From: Bradyrhizobium macuxiense
Lineage (GTDB): Bacteria; Pseudomonadota; Alphaproteobacteria; Rhizobiales; Xanthobacteraceae
Direction: 5' to 3'
NCBI RefSeq assembly: GCF_001542415.1
Contig: NZ_LNCU01000032.1
Location: 29,202-79,213, forward strand
Length of the DNA: 50,012 bases
Shown here: in pieces, positions 9,008-18,602 of the stretch
Layout of the letters: each line of letters begins with the position of its first letter
Numbering within the stretch: the stretch's first letter is position 1
Notes under the pieces: generated by a model
What the model saw: only the letters and a program-made list of their open reading frames with translations
Told to the model about the DNA's origin: nothing
Databases searched by the model: none
Position numbers and translations under genes: made by a program

Positions 9008-11151
9008 CCAAACTGCCCGCCGAAGCCTATGCCATCATCGAAGGCCGCCACTCCGATCCCTTCCATTATCTCGGCCTCCATACCGAGGGGGATCGCAGCG
9101 TCGTGCGCGCCTTCCTGCCCGACGCCAGCAATGTCGAGGCGATCGGCGAGCATGGCGAGACGGCGCCGCTGGCGCGGATTCATGACGCCGGGCTGTTCGC
9201 CGGACCCCTGCCCAACGGTTCCACACGCTACCAGCTCCGTGCGCGTTTCGGCGAAAACGTCGTCGAATTCGAGGACGCCTACAGGTTTCCGCCGATTCTG
9301 AGCGACTTCGACCTCTATCTGCTCGGCGAAGGCACGCATCAGCGCGTCTACGATACGCTCGGCGCACATCCGATGACGCTGGATGGCGTCGAGGGCGTCG
9401 GCTTCGTGGTGCTGGCTCCGAACGCGCGGCGGGTCAGCGTGGTCGGCGATTTCAATTTCTGGGACGCACGGCGGCATCCGATGCGCGTCCGCGGCGTCGG
9501 CTATTGGGAGCTGTTCATCCCGCGCGCGCGCGCCGGCGACCGCTACAAGTTCGACATCGTCGGTCGGAACGGCCAGCATATGCCGCTGAAGTCGGATCCG
9601 CTGGCCTTCGCCGCCGAGGTCCGCCCGAAGACCGCGTCGATCGTGTTCGACGAGCGCAACATCCCGCACCCACACCCGGCGCCCGACGGCGTCAACGCTC
9701 TGAGATCGCCGGTCTCGATCTACGAGGTCCATCTCGGCTCCTGGCGGCGCAAGGGTCAAAACGAGTGGCTGACTTATCGCGACATGGCTGAGCAGCTTCC
9801 GGCCTATGCAAGCGACATGGGCTTTACCCATGTCGAATTCCTCCCGGTCAGCGAGCATCCCTTCGATGGCTCCTGGGGCTATCAGCCGACCGGCCTGTTC
9901 GCGCCGACCAGCCGCTTCGGCTCGCCTGACGATTTCGCGGCGCTGGTCGATGCCTGCCATCGCGCGGGACTGGGCGTGCTGCTCGATTGGGTCCCAGGGC
10001 ATTTCCCCGACGATCCCCACGGGCTCGGCCGCTTCGACGGCACCGCGCTCTACGAGCACGCCAACCCCTTGCAGGGCCGCCATCTCGACTGGGGGACGCT
10101 GATCTATAATTACGGGCGCACCGAGGTCACCAACCTCCTGGTCTCGAACGCGCTGTTCTGGCTGGAACGCTATGGCGTCGACGGACTGCGCGTCGATGCG
10201 GTCGCCTCCATGCTTTACCTTGACTATAGCCGCCCCGCCGGCAGCTGGATTCCGAACAAATATGGCGGCCGGGAGAATATCGAAGCCATCGACTTCCTGC
10301 GCCGCTTCAACACCGAGGTATTCGCGCATTTTCCGCAAGCCACCACCGCGGCCGAGGAATCAACCGCATGGCCGCAAGTGTCGCGCCCGGTCGAATATGG
10401 CGGCCTCGGCTTCGGCTACAAATGGAACATGGGCTGGATGCACGACACGCTGAAGTATGTCAGCAAGGATCCGATCCACCGCAAATACCATCACGGCGAC
10501 ATCCTGTTTGGCCTGCACTACGCCTTCTCGGAGAATTTCATCCTGCCGCTGTCGCATGATGAGGTCGTGCACGGCAAACGCTCGATCCTGGGGCGCATGC
10601 CCGGCGACGACTGGCAGCGCTTCGCCAATCTGCGCGCCTACTACAGCTTCATGTTCGGCCATCCCGGCAAGAAGTTGCTGTTCATGGGCTGCGAGTTTGG
10701 CCAGGAGCGCGAATGGGATCACGACCACTCGCTGGATTGGCATCTGCTGGAGCAGCCGAAACATAGCGGCGTCCAGAACCTGATCCGCGACCTCAACCGC
10801 CTCTATCGGGCGCTGCCGGCGCTGCACGAGCTCGACTGCGATCCGGCCGGGTTCGAATGGGTGATCACCGACGACGCCAACAACAACGTGTTCGCCTGGA
10901 TGCGCAAGGGCAGCGGTGAGCGGGCGCGCTGCCTCATCGTTGCGAACTTCTCGCCCAACGTCTATCGCAACTACCGCGTCCGCGTGCCGTTCGCAGGCAA
11001 GTGGCACGAAGCGCTCAATTCGGACTCAGCGCATTATGGCGGCAGCAATGTCGGCAATATCGGCGAGGTCCGCGCGCTGGAAGGACCGCCCCCGGAGCTG
11101 AGCCTGACCATTCCCCCGCTGGCTGCGATCTTTCTCGTGCCGGAAGGCTGA
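9004..11151 (+). CDS. glgB: 1,4-alpha-glucan branching enzyme (GH13_9)
   Basis: At 715 residues this is a full-length GlgB, which adds alpha-1,6 branches to glycogen. It has two N-terminal beta modules (an extra CBM48-like domain, then CBM48 around residues 110-215) and a GH13 barrel. The catalytic residues fall at exactly the Escherichia coli spacing: Asp398 ([10 protein letters not shown]), Glu451 ([10 protein letters not shown]) and Asp519 ([10 protein letters not shown]). It overlaps treS by ATGA and precedes glgX by three bases. In the GlgE pathway GlgB works with GlgE to build branched glucan, but no glgA or glgC is present here. Confidence 0.97.
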   Translation: MTKLPAEAYAIIEGRHSDPFHYLGLHTEGDRSVVRAFLPDASNVEAIGEHGETAPLARIHDAGLFAGPLPNGSTRYQLRARFGENVVEFEDAYRFPPILSDFDLYLLGEGTHQRVYDTLGAHPMTLDGVEGVGFVVLAPNARRVSVVGDFNFWDARRHPMRVRGVGYWELFIPRARAGDRYKFDIVGRNGQHMPLKSDPLAFAAEVRPKTASIVFDERNIPHPHPAPDGVNALRSPVSIYEVHLGSWRRKGQNEWLTYRDMAEQLPAYASDMGFTHVEFLPVSEHPFDGSWGYQPTGLFAPTSRFGSPDDFAALVDACHRAGLGVLLDWVPGHFPDDPHGLGRFDGTALYEHANPLQGRHLDWGTLIYNYGRTEVTNLLVSNALFWLERYGVDGLRVDAVASMLYLDYSRPAGSWIPNKYGGRENIEAIDFLRRFNTEVFAHFPQATTAAEESTAWPQVSRPVEYGGLGFGYKWNMGWMHDTLKYVSKDPIHRKYHHGDILFGLHYAFSENFILPLSHDEVVHGKRSILGRMPGDDWQRFANLRAYYSFMFGHPGKKLLFMGCEFGQEREWDHDHSLDWHLLEQPKHSGVQNLIRDLNRLYRALPALHELDCDPAGFEWVITDDANNNVFAWMRKGSGERARCLIVANFSPNVYRNYRVRVPFAGKWHEALNSDSAHYGGSNVGNIGEVRALEGPPPELSLTIPPLAAIFLVPEG

Positions 11152-11154
11152 TCG

Positions 11155-13227
11155 ATGCGACTGACCGAGGGGACGTCCTCGCGGCTTGGCGCAAGCTGGG
11201 ACGGCAGGGGCACCAATTTTGCACTGTTCTCTGCCAACGCGGAGAAGGTGGAGCTATGCCTGTTCGACGGCCAGGGCCGCCGCGAGCTCGAGCGGATCGA
11301 GCTGCCGGAGCGCACCGAAGACGTCTGGCACGGCTATCTCAACGACATCTCGCCCGGCCAGCTCTACGGCTATCGCGTCTACGGACCCTACGCGCCGGAG
11401 CGCGGCCACCGCTTCAATCCCAACAAGCTCTTGCTCGATCCCTACGCGAAGCGCTTGGCCGGGCGGCTGGTGTGGAGCGACGCGCATTTCGCCTACCGCA
11501 CCGGCAGCGCACGCGAGGATCTCTCCTTCGACCGGCGCGACAACGCCCGCGGCATGCCGAAAGCCGTCGTGGTCGATGAGACCTTCAACTGGGGCCGCCG
11601 CGAGATCCGGCCGCACATCCCCTGGGAAGACACCATCATCTACGAAGCTCACGTCAAGGGCCTGACGCAGAAGCGCGAGGACGTGCCGCCGAACCTGCGC
11701 GGCACCTATGCCGGCCTGTCGTCGCCCGCGATGATCGACCACCTCAGACGGCTCGGCGTCACCACGATCGAGCTGCTGCCGATCCACGGGATGATCGACG
11801 ATCGCATCCTGGTCGAGAAGAAGCTCTCGAATTACTGGGGCTACAACACCATCGCCTTCTTCGCGCCGGAGGCGCGCTACGCGCAGGATAATGCGCTGGA
11901 TTCTTTCCGCACCACGGTGGCGCGGCTGCATGATGCCGGCATCGAGGTACTGCTCGATGTCGTCTACAATCACACCGCCGAGGGCAACCATATGGGTCCG
12001 ACGCTGTGCTTTCGCGGCATCGACAATGCGTCCTACTACTGGCTCAACCGCGAGAACCCGCGCTTCTATGACGACTTCACCGGCTGCGGCAGTTCGGTCA
12101 ACCTCACCCATCCGCGCGTGCTGCAGATGGTGATGGACTCGCTGCGCTACTGGGTCGAGGTCTGCCATATCGACGGCTTCCGCTTCGATCTCGCCACGAC
12201 GCTGGCGCGCGGGCCGAACGGTTTCGATCGCAACCACCCCTTCCTCACCGCTGTACGTCAGGATCCGGTGCTGGCGACCGTGAAGATGGTCGCCGAGCCC
12301 TGGGACCTCGGCCTCGGCGGCTACCAGGTCGGCGCGTTTCCGTCGCAATGGTCGGAGTGGAACGATCGCTACCGCAGCGCGATGCGGCGCTACTGGAGCG
12401 GCGAAGGCAGCCTGATCGGCGAGATCTCGGGCCGCATGACCGCGTCCTCCGACCTGTTTCACCACGACAACCGCGCCACCCGCGCCAGTATCAACCACAT
12501 CACCGTGCATGACGGCTTCACGCTCGCGGATCTCTTCAGCTACAACGAGAAGCACAACGAAGCCAACGGCGAGGACAATCGCGACGGCTCGAACGATAAT
12601 CACAGCAACAATTGCGGCCATGAAGGCCCGACCGACGATCCGAACATCATCGCGCTGCGCCGCCAGCTGCGGAAGAACCAGCTCGCCTGCCTGCTGCTGG
12701 CCCAGGGCACGCCGCTGATCCTCGCCGGTGACGAAGTCGGCAACACGCAGAACGGCAACAACAACGCCTATTGCCAGGACAACGAGACCGGTTGGGTCGG
12801 CTGGGAGAACCTCGGCAAGGATGACGACTTCGTCGATTTCATCGGCCACCTCACCGAGCTGCGCCGCCGCTTCAGCCAGATCCGCTGCCAACGCTGGCTC
12901 GACGGCCGCCGCCCCGACGGCACGTACGGCGTGCTGTGGCTGACGCCGTCGGCCGACGAGATGAATGAATCCGACTGGAAATTTCCCGAAAGCAGGTTCC
13001 TGGCCTATGTGCTCGGGCCAATGGAACCAGGACAGGCGCCGATCTTTATCGTGCTGAACGCAGCGCCGCAGGAAATCGCGTTCAAGATGCCGAAGATGCC
13101 CGAATACAGGAGCTGGCAGCAGGTGTTGAACACGACCGAGGCCGCGCAGATATCCGGGCGATTTTTCTCCGGCGCGGAGACCAAGGCACCGCCGCGCTCG
13201 GTGCTGGCATTTGCGGGCTCCGCATGA
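11155..13227 (+). CDS. glgX: Glycogen debranching enzyme GlgX (GH13_11)
   Basis: At 690 residues this matches the isoamylase-type GlgX family, which removes short alpha-1,6 side chains from glycogen. An N-terminal CBM48-like domain (about 1-150) precedes the barrel. The catalytic nucleophile lies in HIDGFRFDLATTL, the acid in KMVAEPWDLGLGG and the third Asp in ITVHDGFTLADL. The Asn-rich loop near residues 475-490 is typical of the family. It starts three bases after glgB and overlaps treZ by ATGA. Linear chains it releases would feed TreY and MalQ. The position between glgB and treZ/treY is a common arrangement in rhizobia. Confidence 0.96.
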   Translation: MRLTEGTSSRLGASWDGRGTNFALFSANAEKVELCLFDGQGRRELERIELPERTEDVWHGYLNDISPGQLYGYRVYGPYAPERGHRFNPNKLLLDPYAKRLAGRLVWSDAHFAYRTGSAREDLSFDRRDNARGMPKAVVVDETFNWGRREIRPHIPWEDTIIYEAHVKGLTQKREDVPPNLRGTYAGLSSPAMIDHLRRLGVTTIELLPIHGMIDDRILVEKKLSNYWGYNTIAFFAPEARYAQDNALDSFRTTVARLHDAGIEVLLDVVYNHTAEGNHMGPTLCFRGIDNASYYWLNRENPRFYDDFTGCGSSVNLTHPRVLQMVMDSLRYWVEVCHIDGFRFDLATTLARGPNGFDRNHPFLTAVRQDPVLATVKMVAEPWDLGLGGYQVGAFPSQWSEWNDRYRSAMRRYWSGEGSLIGEISGRMTASSDLFHHDNRATRASINHITVHDGFTLADLFSYNEKHNEANGEDNRDGSNDNHSNNCGHEGPTDDPNIIALRRQLRKNQLACLLLAQGTPLILAGDEVGNTQNGNNNAYCQDNETGWVGWENLGKDDDFVDFIGHLTELRRRFSQIRCQRWLDGRRPDGTYGVLWLTPSADEMNESDWKFPESRFLAYVLGPMEPGQAPIFIVLNAAPQEIAFKMPKMPEYRSWQQVLNTTEAAQISGRFFSGAETKAPPRSVLAFAGSA

Positions 13228-14978
13228 ATGCGCAGCATTTCGGTCCGGAGCTGACACCCGACGGGACGCGCTTTCGGCTGTGGGCGCCGGCGGCCGAGCG
13301 CGTCGATCTCCTGCTCGACAGACCCCACCCACTGACGCGCGACGCGGCCGGCTGGTACGTCGCCGAGATCCCGGGCACGCGGGCCGGCACGCGCTACAAA
13401 TTCCGCATCGACGACGAGATCGATGTTCCAGATCCGGCCTCCGCATTCCAACCTGATGACGTGTTCGGCCCGAGCGAGGTGATCGATCACGCGGCCTTCA
13501 AATGGCGCGCGACGGAATGGCGCGGCCGTCCCTGGCATGAGGCCGTCATCCTCGAGGCCCATGTCGGCACCTTCACACCCGAGGGCACCTATCGCGCCAT
13601 GATCGACAAGCTCGATCATCTGGTCGCGACCGGCATCACCGCGCTCGAATTGATGCCGCTTGCCGATTTCGCGGGTCGGCGCAACTGGGGCTATGACGGC
13701 GTGCTGTGGTACGCACCCGACAGCGCCTACGGACGCCCCGAAGATTTGAAGACGCTGATCGACGAGGCGCATCTTCGCGGGCTGATGGTGATGCTCGACG
13801 TGGTCTATAATCATTTCGGCCCCGAGGGTAACTATCTCGGCTGCTATGCGCCCTCCTTCTTCACCGATACGCACACGCCGTGGGGCAGCGCGATCGACTA
13901 TCGCGTGCCTGAGGTGCGCGCGTTCGCGATCGGCAACGTCGTGAGCTGGCTGCGCGATTATCGCTTCGACGGGCTGCGGTTCGATGCAGTCAACACCATC
14001 GTCGAAGCCGGCGAGGTCTCCGTTCTCCACGACTTCAGTCGCGCCGCCGGGCATCTCGCTGCGGAAACCGGCCGGCAGATCAACCTCGTGCTCGAAAACG
14101 GGGACAACATTGCGAGCCTGCTCGATGACGTCGAGGATCCGCCGCGCGGCAAATTCCGGGGACAGTGGAACGACGACTATCATCATGCCTGGCACGTGAT
14201 CCTGACCGGCGAAGCGCAGGGCTATTACGGCGACTATCAGCGCGCGCCGAAGCAAGACCTCGTGCGCGCGCTGTCCTCCGGCTACATCTATCAGGGCGAG
14301 GTCTCGAACTTCTGGGGCGGCAAGCCTCGCGGTGAGCCCAGCGGCGCCCTGTCGCCGACCTGCTTCATCAACTTCCTGCAGAACCACGACCAGATCGGCA
14401 ACCGGCCGCTGGGCGATCGCCTCGTGAGCCTCGCGAAGCCCGAAGCCGTCGCCGCCGCACTCGCCGTCACGCTGGTCGCCCCCACGACGCCGATGCTGTT
14501 CATGGGCGAGGAATGGGGCGCGACGTCGCCCTTCCCCTTCTTCTGCGATTTCAGGGGCGATCTTGCGAACGCGGTTCGCAAGGGCCGGCGCGAGGAGTTC
14601 GCCTGGGCCTACGCCAAGTACGGTGACGACATTCCAGATCCGCTCGCCGACGAGACCGTGCGATCGGCCGCGCTCGACTGGACGGCACTCGACCGCGACC
14701 CGGGCCGCACGCGGCTCGCGCTCGTGCGCGACCTGCTCTCGGTTCGCCGGCGCGAGATCACCCCGCGTCTCGCCGCGGCCCGTTTCGGCGATTCCGGCCT
14801 CGCCGGCGATCTGCTGACGGCCCATTGGAGGATGAGCGACGGGAGCGCGCTGCGGCTCGCGGTCAACCTGTCGGATCGGGAGATCACCGGCATATCCGAG
14901 CAGGCTGGACGCCTGATCTGGGGCCATGGGCCGTCAGACCGCATCGCACCGTGGTCGGTGCGCTGGCACATCGGTTAG
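13224..14978 (+). CDS. treZ: Maltooligosyltrehalose trehalohydrolase (GH13_10)
   Basis: At 584 residues this is TreZ, which cleaves free trehalose from the maltooligosyltrehalose made by TreY. An N-terminal beta-sandwich (about 1-90) precedes the barrel. The catalytic Asp is in FDGLRFDAVNTI, the Glu in NLVLENGDN and the third Asp in FLQNHDQIGNR. The LENGDN segment differs a little from the more usual LIAE form but keeps the Glu. It overlaps glgX by ATGA and is separated from treY by four bases, so TreZ and TreY are made together. Confidence 0.95.
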   Translation: MNAQHFGPELTPDGTRFRLWAPAAERVDLLLDRPHPLTRDAAGWYVAEIPGTRAGTRYKFRIDDEIDVPDPASAFQPDDVFGPSEVIDHAAFKWRATEWRGRPWHEAVILEAHVGTFTPEGTYRAMIDKLDHLVATGITALELMPLADFAGRRNWGYDGVLWYAPDSAYGRPEDLKTLIDEAHLRGLMVMLDVVYNHFGPEGNYLGCYAPSFFTDTHTPWGSAIDYRVPEVRAFAIGNVVSWLRDYRFDGLRFDAVNTIVEAGEVSVLHDFSRAAGHLAAETGRQINLVLENGDNIASLLDDVEDPPRGKFRGQWNDDYHHAWHVILTGEAQGYYGDYQRAPKQDLVRALSSGYIYQGEVSNFWGGKPRGEPSGALSPTCFINFLQNHDQIGNRPLGDRLVSLAKPEAVAAALAVTLVAPTTPMLFMGEEWGATSPFPFFCDFRGDLANAVRKGRREEFAWAYAKYGDDIPDPLADETVRSAALDWTALDRDPGRTRLALVRDLLSVRRREITPRLAAARFGDSGLAGDLLTAHWRMSDGSALRLAVNLSDREITGISEQAGRLIWGHGPSDRIAPWSVRWHIG

Positions 14979-14982
14979 CCCA

Positions 14983-17769
14983 ATGCCTCCGGCGATCCCG
15001 ATCGCGACATACCGCCTGCAGCTCACCGCCGATTTCAACTTCGATGCCGCAGCGCAGGTCGTTCCGTATCTGAAGGCGCTCGGCATCAGCCATGTCTATG
15101 CATCGCCGTTCATGAAGGCGCGCAAGGGGTCGACGCACGGCTATGACGTCATCGATCACACCAAGTTCAATCCGGAACTCGGCGGCGAGGACGGCTTTGC
15201 GCGGCTAAGCGCGGCGCTGAAGCAGAACGATCTCGGCTTGATCCTCGATTTCGTGCCGAACCATGTCGGCGTGCATTTCGCCGACAATCCGTGGTGGCTC
15301 GACGTGCTGGAATGGGGACCGGTGTCGCCGCACGCGGTCTCCTTCGACATCGACTGGGACCAGCTGCCCTATCGCGCGCGCGGCGGCGTGCTGCTGCCGA
15401 TCCTCGGCTCGTCCTACGGCCAGGCGCTGGAGCGCGGCGAGATCGAGCTGCGCTATGACGCCGCCGAAGGCAGTTTCTCGGCCTGGTATTTCGAACACCG
15501 GCTGCCGATCGCGCCTGAACGCTATGGCGACGTACTGCGGACCATCGTCCGGGAGGCCGGTGCAGAGGAGAGCGCGGCCGGACGGGCCATGCTCGCCCTC
15601 GCCGCGCGGTACAGGGGACTGCGCCATCCGAACCGCATCGAGGCTCCGGCCCTCAAGGCGGAGCTGCGCGCGATCGACGGCGGCGCCGACATCATCGCGC
15701 GCGGCCTCGTCGCCTATCGCGCCGGCGAAGGACCCACCCAGACGCTGGCGTTGCATCGCCTGCTGGAGCGCCAGCATTACAAGCTCGGTCACTGGCGTCT
15801 CGCCTCCAGCGACATCAACTACCGCCGCTTCTTCGACGTCAACACGCTGGCCGGCCTCAGGGTCGAGGACGCCGGCACCTTCGAGGCGAGCCACAGCCTG
15901 GTGCGGCGGCTGATCGCGGAGGACCGGCTGCAGGGCCTCCGGCTTGATCACATCGACGGCCTGCGCGATCCCGCGCAATATTTCCAGCGCCTGCGGCGCC
16001 TGATCCGGTCCGCGCAAGGCGCCAAGGCAAAGCCGTTCTACGTGGTGGTCGAGAAGATCCTCGGCGAGGACGAGAAGTTGCCGAAATTCGGCGGCGTCCA
16101 CGGCACCACCGGCTATGAATGGATGAACGTGATCAGCCAGGTCATGGTCGATGGCAACGGCCTCGATCCGCTCAGCGAGATCTGGCGCCAGATCAGCAAC
16201 CAGTCGCCCGCCCTGACGCCGGTGCTGCGCGCCGCCAAGCGTCGTGTGCTGGAGACGCTGCTGACCAGCGAATTCACCGTGCTCGCACGGCTATTGGCAC
16301 GTATCGCCAGCGGTCACTACTCGACCCGCGACTTCTCGGGCGACAGTTTGCGGCAGGCGCTCGAACTCTACGTGCTGCACTTCCCGGTCTACCGCACCTA
16401 TCTCACCGGCGCTGGCCCGACGGCCCATGACCGCGCGCTGATCAATGCAACGATCGAGCGCGCCCGCGTCGACTGGTTCGCCGCCGACGAGGGCATCTTC
16501 GACTTCCTGCGCGATGCCCTTACCATGGATTTGCTCAAGCCCGGCCGCCCGCCGCACGGCGTGCCGCGGGTCCGCCGCTTCGCGCTGAAGGTCCAGCAGT
16601 TCACCGGGCCGATGATGGCGAAGTCGCTCGAGGACACGACCTTCTATCGCTACCATCGCCTGCTTGCGCTCAACGAGGTCGGCGGCGATCCCGCGGCGCC
16701 GGCGCTCTCCGCCGAACGGTTCCACGCCATGATGCAGGCGCGCGTCCACGAATTGCCGCACGGCATGACGGCGACCGCGACCCACGACACCAAACGCGGC
16801 GAGGATGCCCGTGCGCGGATCATGGCGCTTGCCGAAATTCCGGGCGAATGGACCAGCGCGGTCGCGCGCTGGAAGGTGCTGAACGCGCCGCACCTCGTGC
16901 TTGACGGCGAGATGCGCGCGCCATCCGCGACCTTCGAATACATGTTGTATCAGGCCCTGCTCGGCGCCTGGGATCCGAAGGATACATCCCTTGTCGCGCG
17001 CATCCAGGCCTATGCACTGAAGTCGGCGCGCGAGGGCAAGCAGGAGACGAGCTGGCTCAATCCGCACGCGCCCTACGAGGCCGGCGTCAAGACCTTCATC
17101 GACCGGATCCTTGATCGCAAGTCCGCCCCCGAGTTCCTCGACGCGCTCGATACGCTCGCACAACGCACCGCGCTGATCGGCGCGCTGAACTCGCTCGGTC
17201 AGGCCACGCTGAAGGCGACGATGCCGGGCGTGCCGGATTTCTATCAGGGCACGGAAACATGGGATCTGTCGCTGGTCGATCCCGACAACCGCCGCCCGGT
17301 CGATTTCACCGAACACGCGGAGACGCTGGCGACGGTGGAGAGGCCCGATTGGGATGCGCTGGCACAAGTCTGGCAAGACGGCCGCCTGAAGCTGGCATGG
17401 ACGCGGCACCTGCTGCGGCTACGAAACGAGATGCGCGAGGTCTTCACGAATGGCGGCTATGAGCCGCTCGCGGCGAGCGGCCCGCATCGCGATCACGTCA
17501 TCGCGTTCGCGCGGCGCCACGGTCGCGATGCAGTTGTCGTCGCGGTCGCCAGATGGTTCGCCCCGTTCACGCAGGGCGGGCGGGCATGGCCGCGACCGGA
17601 GTCGTTCGAAGGCACGATCGATTGCGCGGGACTTGCGACCGAGCTCGGCAAGGACAAGCTTCAGCTCCCTGCGCTGCTCGGGTCTCTCCCTGTCGCAGTG
17701 TTGAAAGCGAAGGCCGCCACAGGAGCAACGCGAGCGTCCCGGCGGGCGAGCGTTCGGAGCCATTCTTGA
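14983..17769 (+). CDS. treY: Maltooligosyl trehalose synthase (GH13_26)
   Basis: At 928 residues this is TreY, which turns the reducing-end alpha-1,4 bond of a maltooligosaccharide into an alpha,alpha-1,1 bond. The start IPIATYRLQL and the following YLKALGISHVYASP are the family signature. Catalytic residues are in GLRLDHIDGLRDP, VVVEKILGEDE and TATHDTKRGED. The C-terminal FYQGTETWDLSLVDPDNRRPV block is also diagnostic. ATG 14983 is used because it begins just before the conserved N-terminus and lies four bases after treZ. It is the last gene of the operon and converges on the PHA-granule gene 18 bases away. Confidence 0.96.
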   Translation: MPPAIPIATYRLQLTADFNFDAAAQVVPYLKALGISHVYASPFMKARKGSTHGYDVIDHTKFNPELGGEDGFARLSAALKQNDLGLILDFVPNHVGVHFADNPWWLDVLEWGPVSPHAVSFDIDWDQLPYRARGGVLLPILGSSYGQALERGEIELRYDAAEGSFSAWYFEHRLPIAPERYGDVLRTIVREAGAEESAAGRAMLALAARYRGLRHPNRIEAPALKAELRAIDGGADIIARGLVAYRAGEGPTQTLALHRLLERQHYKLGHWRLASSDINYRRFFDVNTLAGLRVEDAGTFEASHSLVRRLIAEDRLQGLRLDHIDGLRDPAQYFQRLRRLIRSAQGAKAKPFYVVVEKILGEDEKLPKFGGVHGTTGYEWMNVISQVMVDGNGLDPLSEIWRQISNQSPALTPVLRAAKRRVLETLLTSEFTVLARLLARIASGHYSTRDFSGDSLRQALELYVLHFPVYRTYLTGAGPTAHDRALINATIERARVDWFAADEGIFDFLRDALTMDLLKPGRPPHGVPRVRRFALKVQQFTGPMMAKSLEDTTFYRYHRLLALNEVGGDPAAPALSAERFHAMMQARVHELPHGMTATATHDTKRGEDARARIMALAEIPGEWTSAVARWKVLNAPHLVLDGEMRAPSATFEYMLYQALLGAWDPKDTSLVARIQAYALKSAREGKQETSWLNPHAPYEAGVKTFIDRILDRKSAPEFLDALDTLAQRTALIGALNSLGQATLKATMPGVPDFYQGTETWDLSLVDPDNRRPVDFTEHAETLATVERPDWDALAQVWQDGRLKLAWTRHLLRLRNEMREVFTNGGYEPLAASGPHRDHVIAFARRHGRDAVVVAVARWFAPFTQGGRAWPRPESFEGTIDCAGLATELGKDKLQLPALLGSLPVAVLKAKAATGATRASRRASVRSHS

Positions 17770-17787
17770 GAGCACGGCAATCGCGGA

Positions 17788-18099
17788 TCAGTTCCGCTTG
17801 GTCAGCAGCAACTGCCCGCGCTTCTGGATCGCGATCTGCGCGACCTCGGCGAAGCGCTGCAGCAGCCATGGCAACGTCACCTCCAGCCGCACAAGCTTGT
17901 CCTCGACGTCGAGATGTCCAGCGGCAACCTGCCCCAGCGCACGGACGCGGAAGGTCATGCGGTTGTCGTCCCAGCGCTCTTCATCGACGCTCAACACGGG
18001 CACGTTCGCGGCCGCACGCGACAGGCCCGACTTCAGGCGACGCATGGCTTCTTCCCGACCGAGGCTGTGAGGAATCGAAACGATAAGTGGCGCCGACAT
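17788..18099 (-). CDS. Polyhydroxyalkanoic acid system family protein (PHA_gran_rgn)
   Basis: A 103-residue protein resembling the PHA_gran_rgn family (Pfam PF09650), small proteins found in alphaproteobacteria and gammaproteobacteria and linked by context to polyhydroxyalkanoate granules; the biochemical role is not established. Family features are the N-terminal IVSIPHSLGREEAMRRL helix and the WDDNRMTFRV strand followed by a hydrophobic VTLPWLLQRFAEVAQ stretch. ATG 18099 is preferred over longer forms because GAGGAGAG lies 7-8 bases before it. No PHA genes are nearby. It is divergent from the DUF3309 gene. GGAAC at 18144-18140 on its strand has no matching CGTT at the right distance. Confidence 0.75.
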   Translation of the reverse strand: MSAPLIVSIPHSLGREEAMRRLKSGLSRAAANVPVLSVDEERWDDNRMTFRVRALGQVAAGHLDVEDKLVRLEVTLPWLLQRFAEVAQIAIQKRGQLLLTKRN

Positions 18100-18188
18100 C
18101 GTAAAGCTCTCCTCTATCGATTTCGTTTCGTGCCATTCCGTTCCACGCAAACGGACGATTCAAGCATCATATCACACCGCAAGCTGCA

Positions 18189-18213
18189 GGAACCTTCGCG
18201 ATTCCGATTTGTT
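18189..18213 (+). promoter_or_regulatory. EcfG-like promoter of the DUF3309 gene
   Basis: GGAAC (18189-18193), 16 bases, then TGTT (18210-18213): three of four bases of the CGTT box with consensus spacing. A start near 18220 leaves about 45 bases of leader before ATG 18266. Confidence 0.45.
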
Positions 18214-18265
18214 TGCTCAAGCGCAACGCAGAAGCAAACGCACCGAGAGCTGAGGAGAGATTCGG

Positions 18266-18430
18266 ATGTCGCTTGGAACCATCATTCTGATTATTCTGAT
18301 TATCGCTTTGCTCGGCGGCTTCAGCGGCCTCGGTGGAGGACCATTCTACGGCACCGGCTATTACGGCGGCGGCGGCCTTGGCCTCGTGATCGTGATCCTG
18401 TTGATCCTCCTGCTGCTCGGGAGGTTGTAG
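18266..18430 (+). CDS. DUF3309 family small membrane protein
   Basis: A 54-residue protein: an N-terminal hydrophobic segment (MSLGTIILIILIIALLGG), a Gly/Tyr-rich centre, and a second hydrophobic segment ending LLLLGRL. This is the DUF3309 pattern, common in Bradyrhizobium and relatives and of unknown function. GAGGAGAG precedes ATG 18266 by about 6 bases. The candidate EcfG promoter upstream suggests stress induction. It is short enough to be missed by gene callers with a size limit. Confidence 0.85.
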   Translation: MSLGTIILIILIIALLGGFSGLGGGPFYGTGYYGGGGLGLVIVILLILLLLGRL

Positions 18431-18467
18431 GGCTCGGGCATAGCGCGCTCCCATCGGCACCCACACT

Positions 18468-18570
18468 GTCATCACCCGCGAAAGGCGGGTAATCCAATAT
18501 TCCAGAGACGCCGACGATTGAGCCGATAGGCCGCAGCGTACTGGATACCCCGCTTTCGCGGGATATGACG
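18468..18570. repeat. Palindromic dispersed intergenic repeat (GTCAT...ATGAC type)
   Basis: The element begins GTCATCACCCGCGAAAGGCG and ends with the near inverted complement CCCCGCTTTCGCGGGATATGAC. The core contains AATCCAATA and TACTGGATA, which are also inverted. This is the structure of a dispersed repeat that I know from Bradyrhizobium intergenic regions. It fills most of the gap between the DUF3309 gene and ligD, and lies downstream of both convergent genes, so it may act as a transcript-end hairpin. Confidence 0.7.
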
Positions 18571-18602
18571 GGAGAGGATGGGGGCTACTCGTTGGCTTAG
18601 CT

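Noticed and set aside
14926..14982. Upstream start of treY at 14926
   Set aside because: It overlaps treZ; the conserved TreY N-terminus begins right after ATG 14983.
18120..18144. EcfG promoter for the PHA-granule gene
   Set aside because: GGAAC is present on the minus strand, but the bases 16-17 further are AAAT/AATC, not CGTT.
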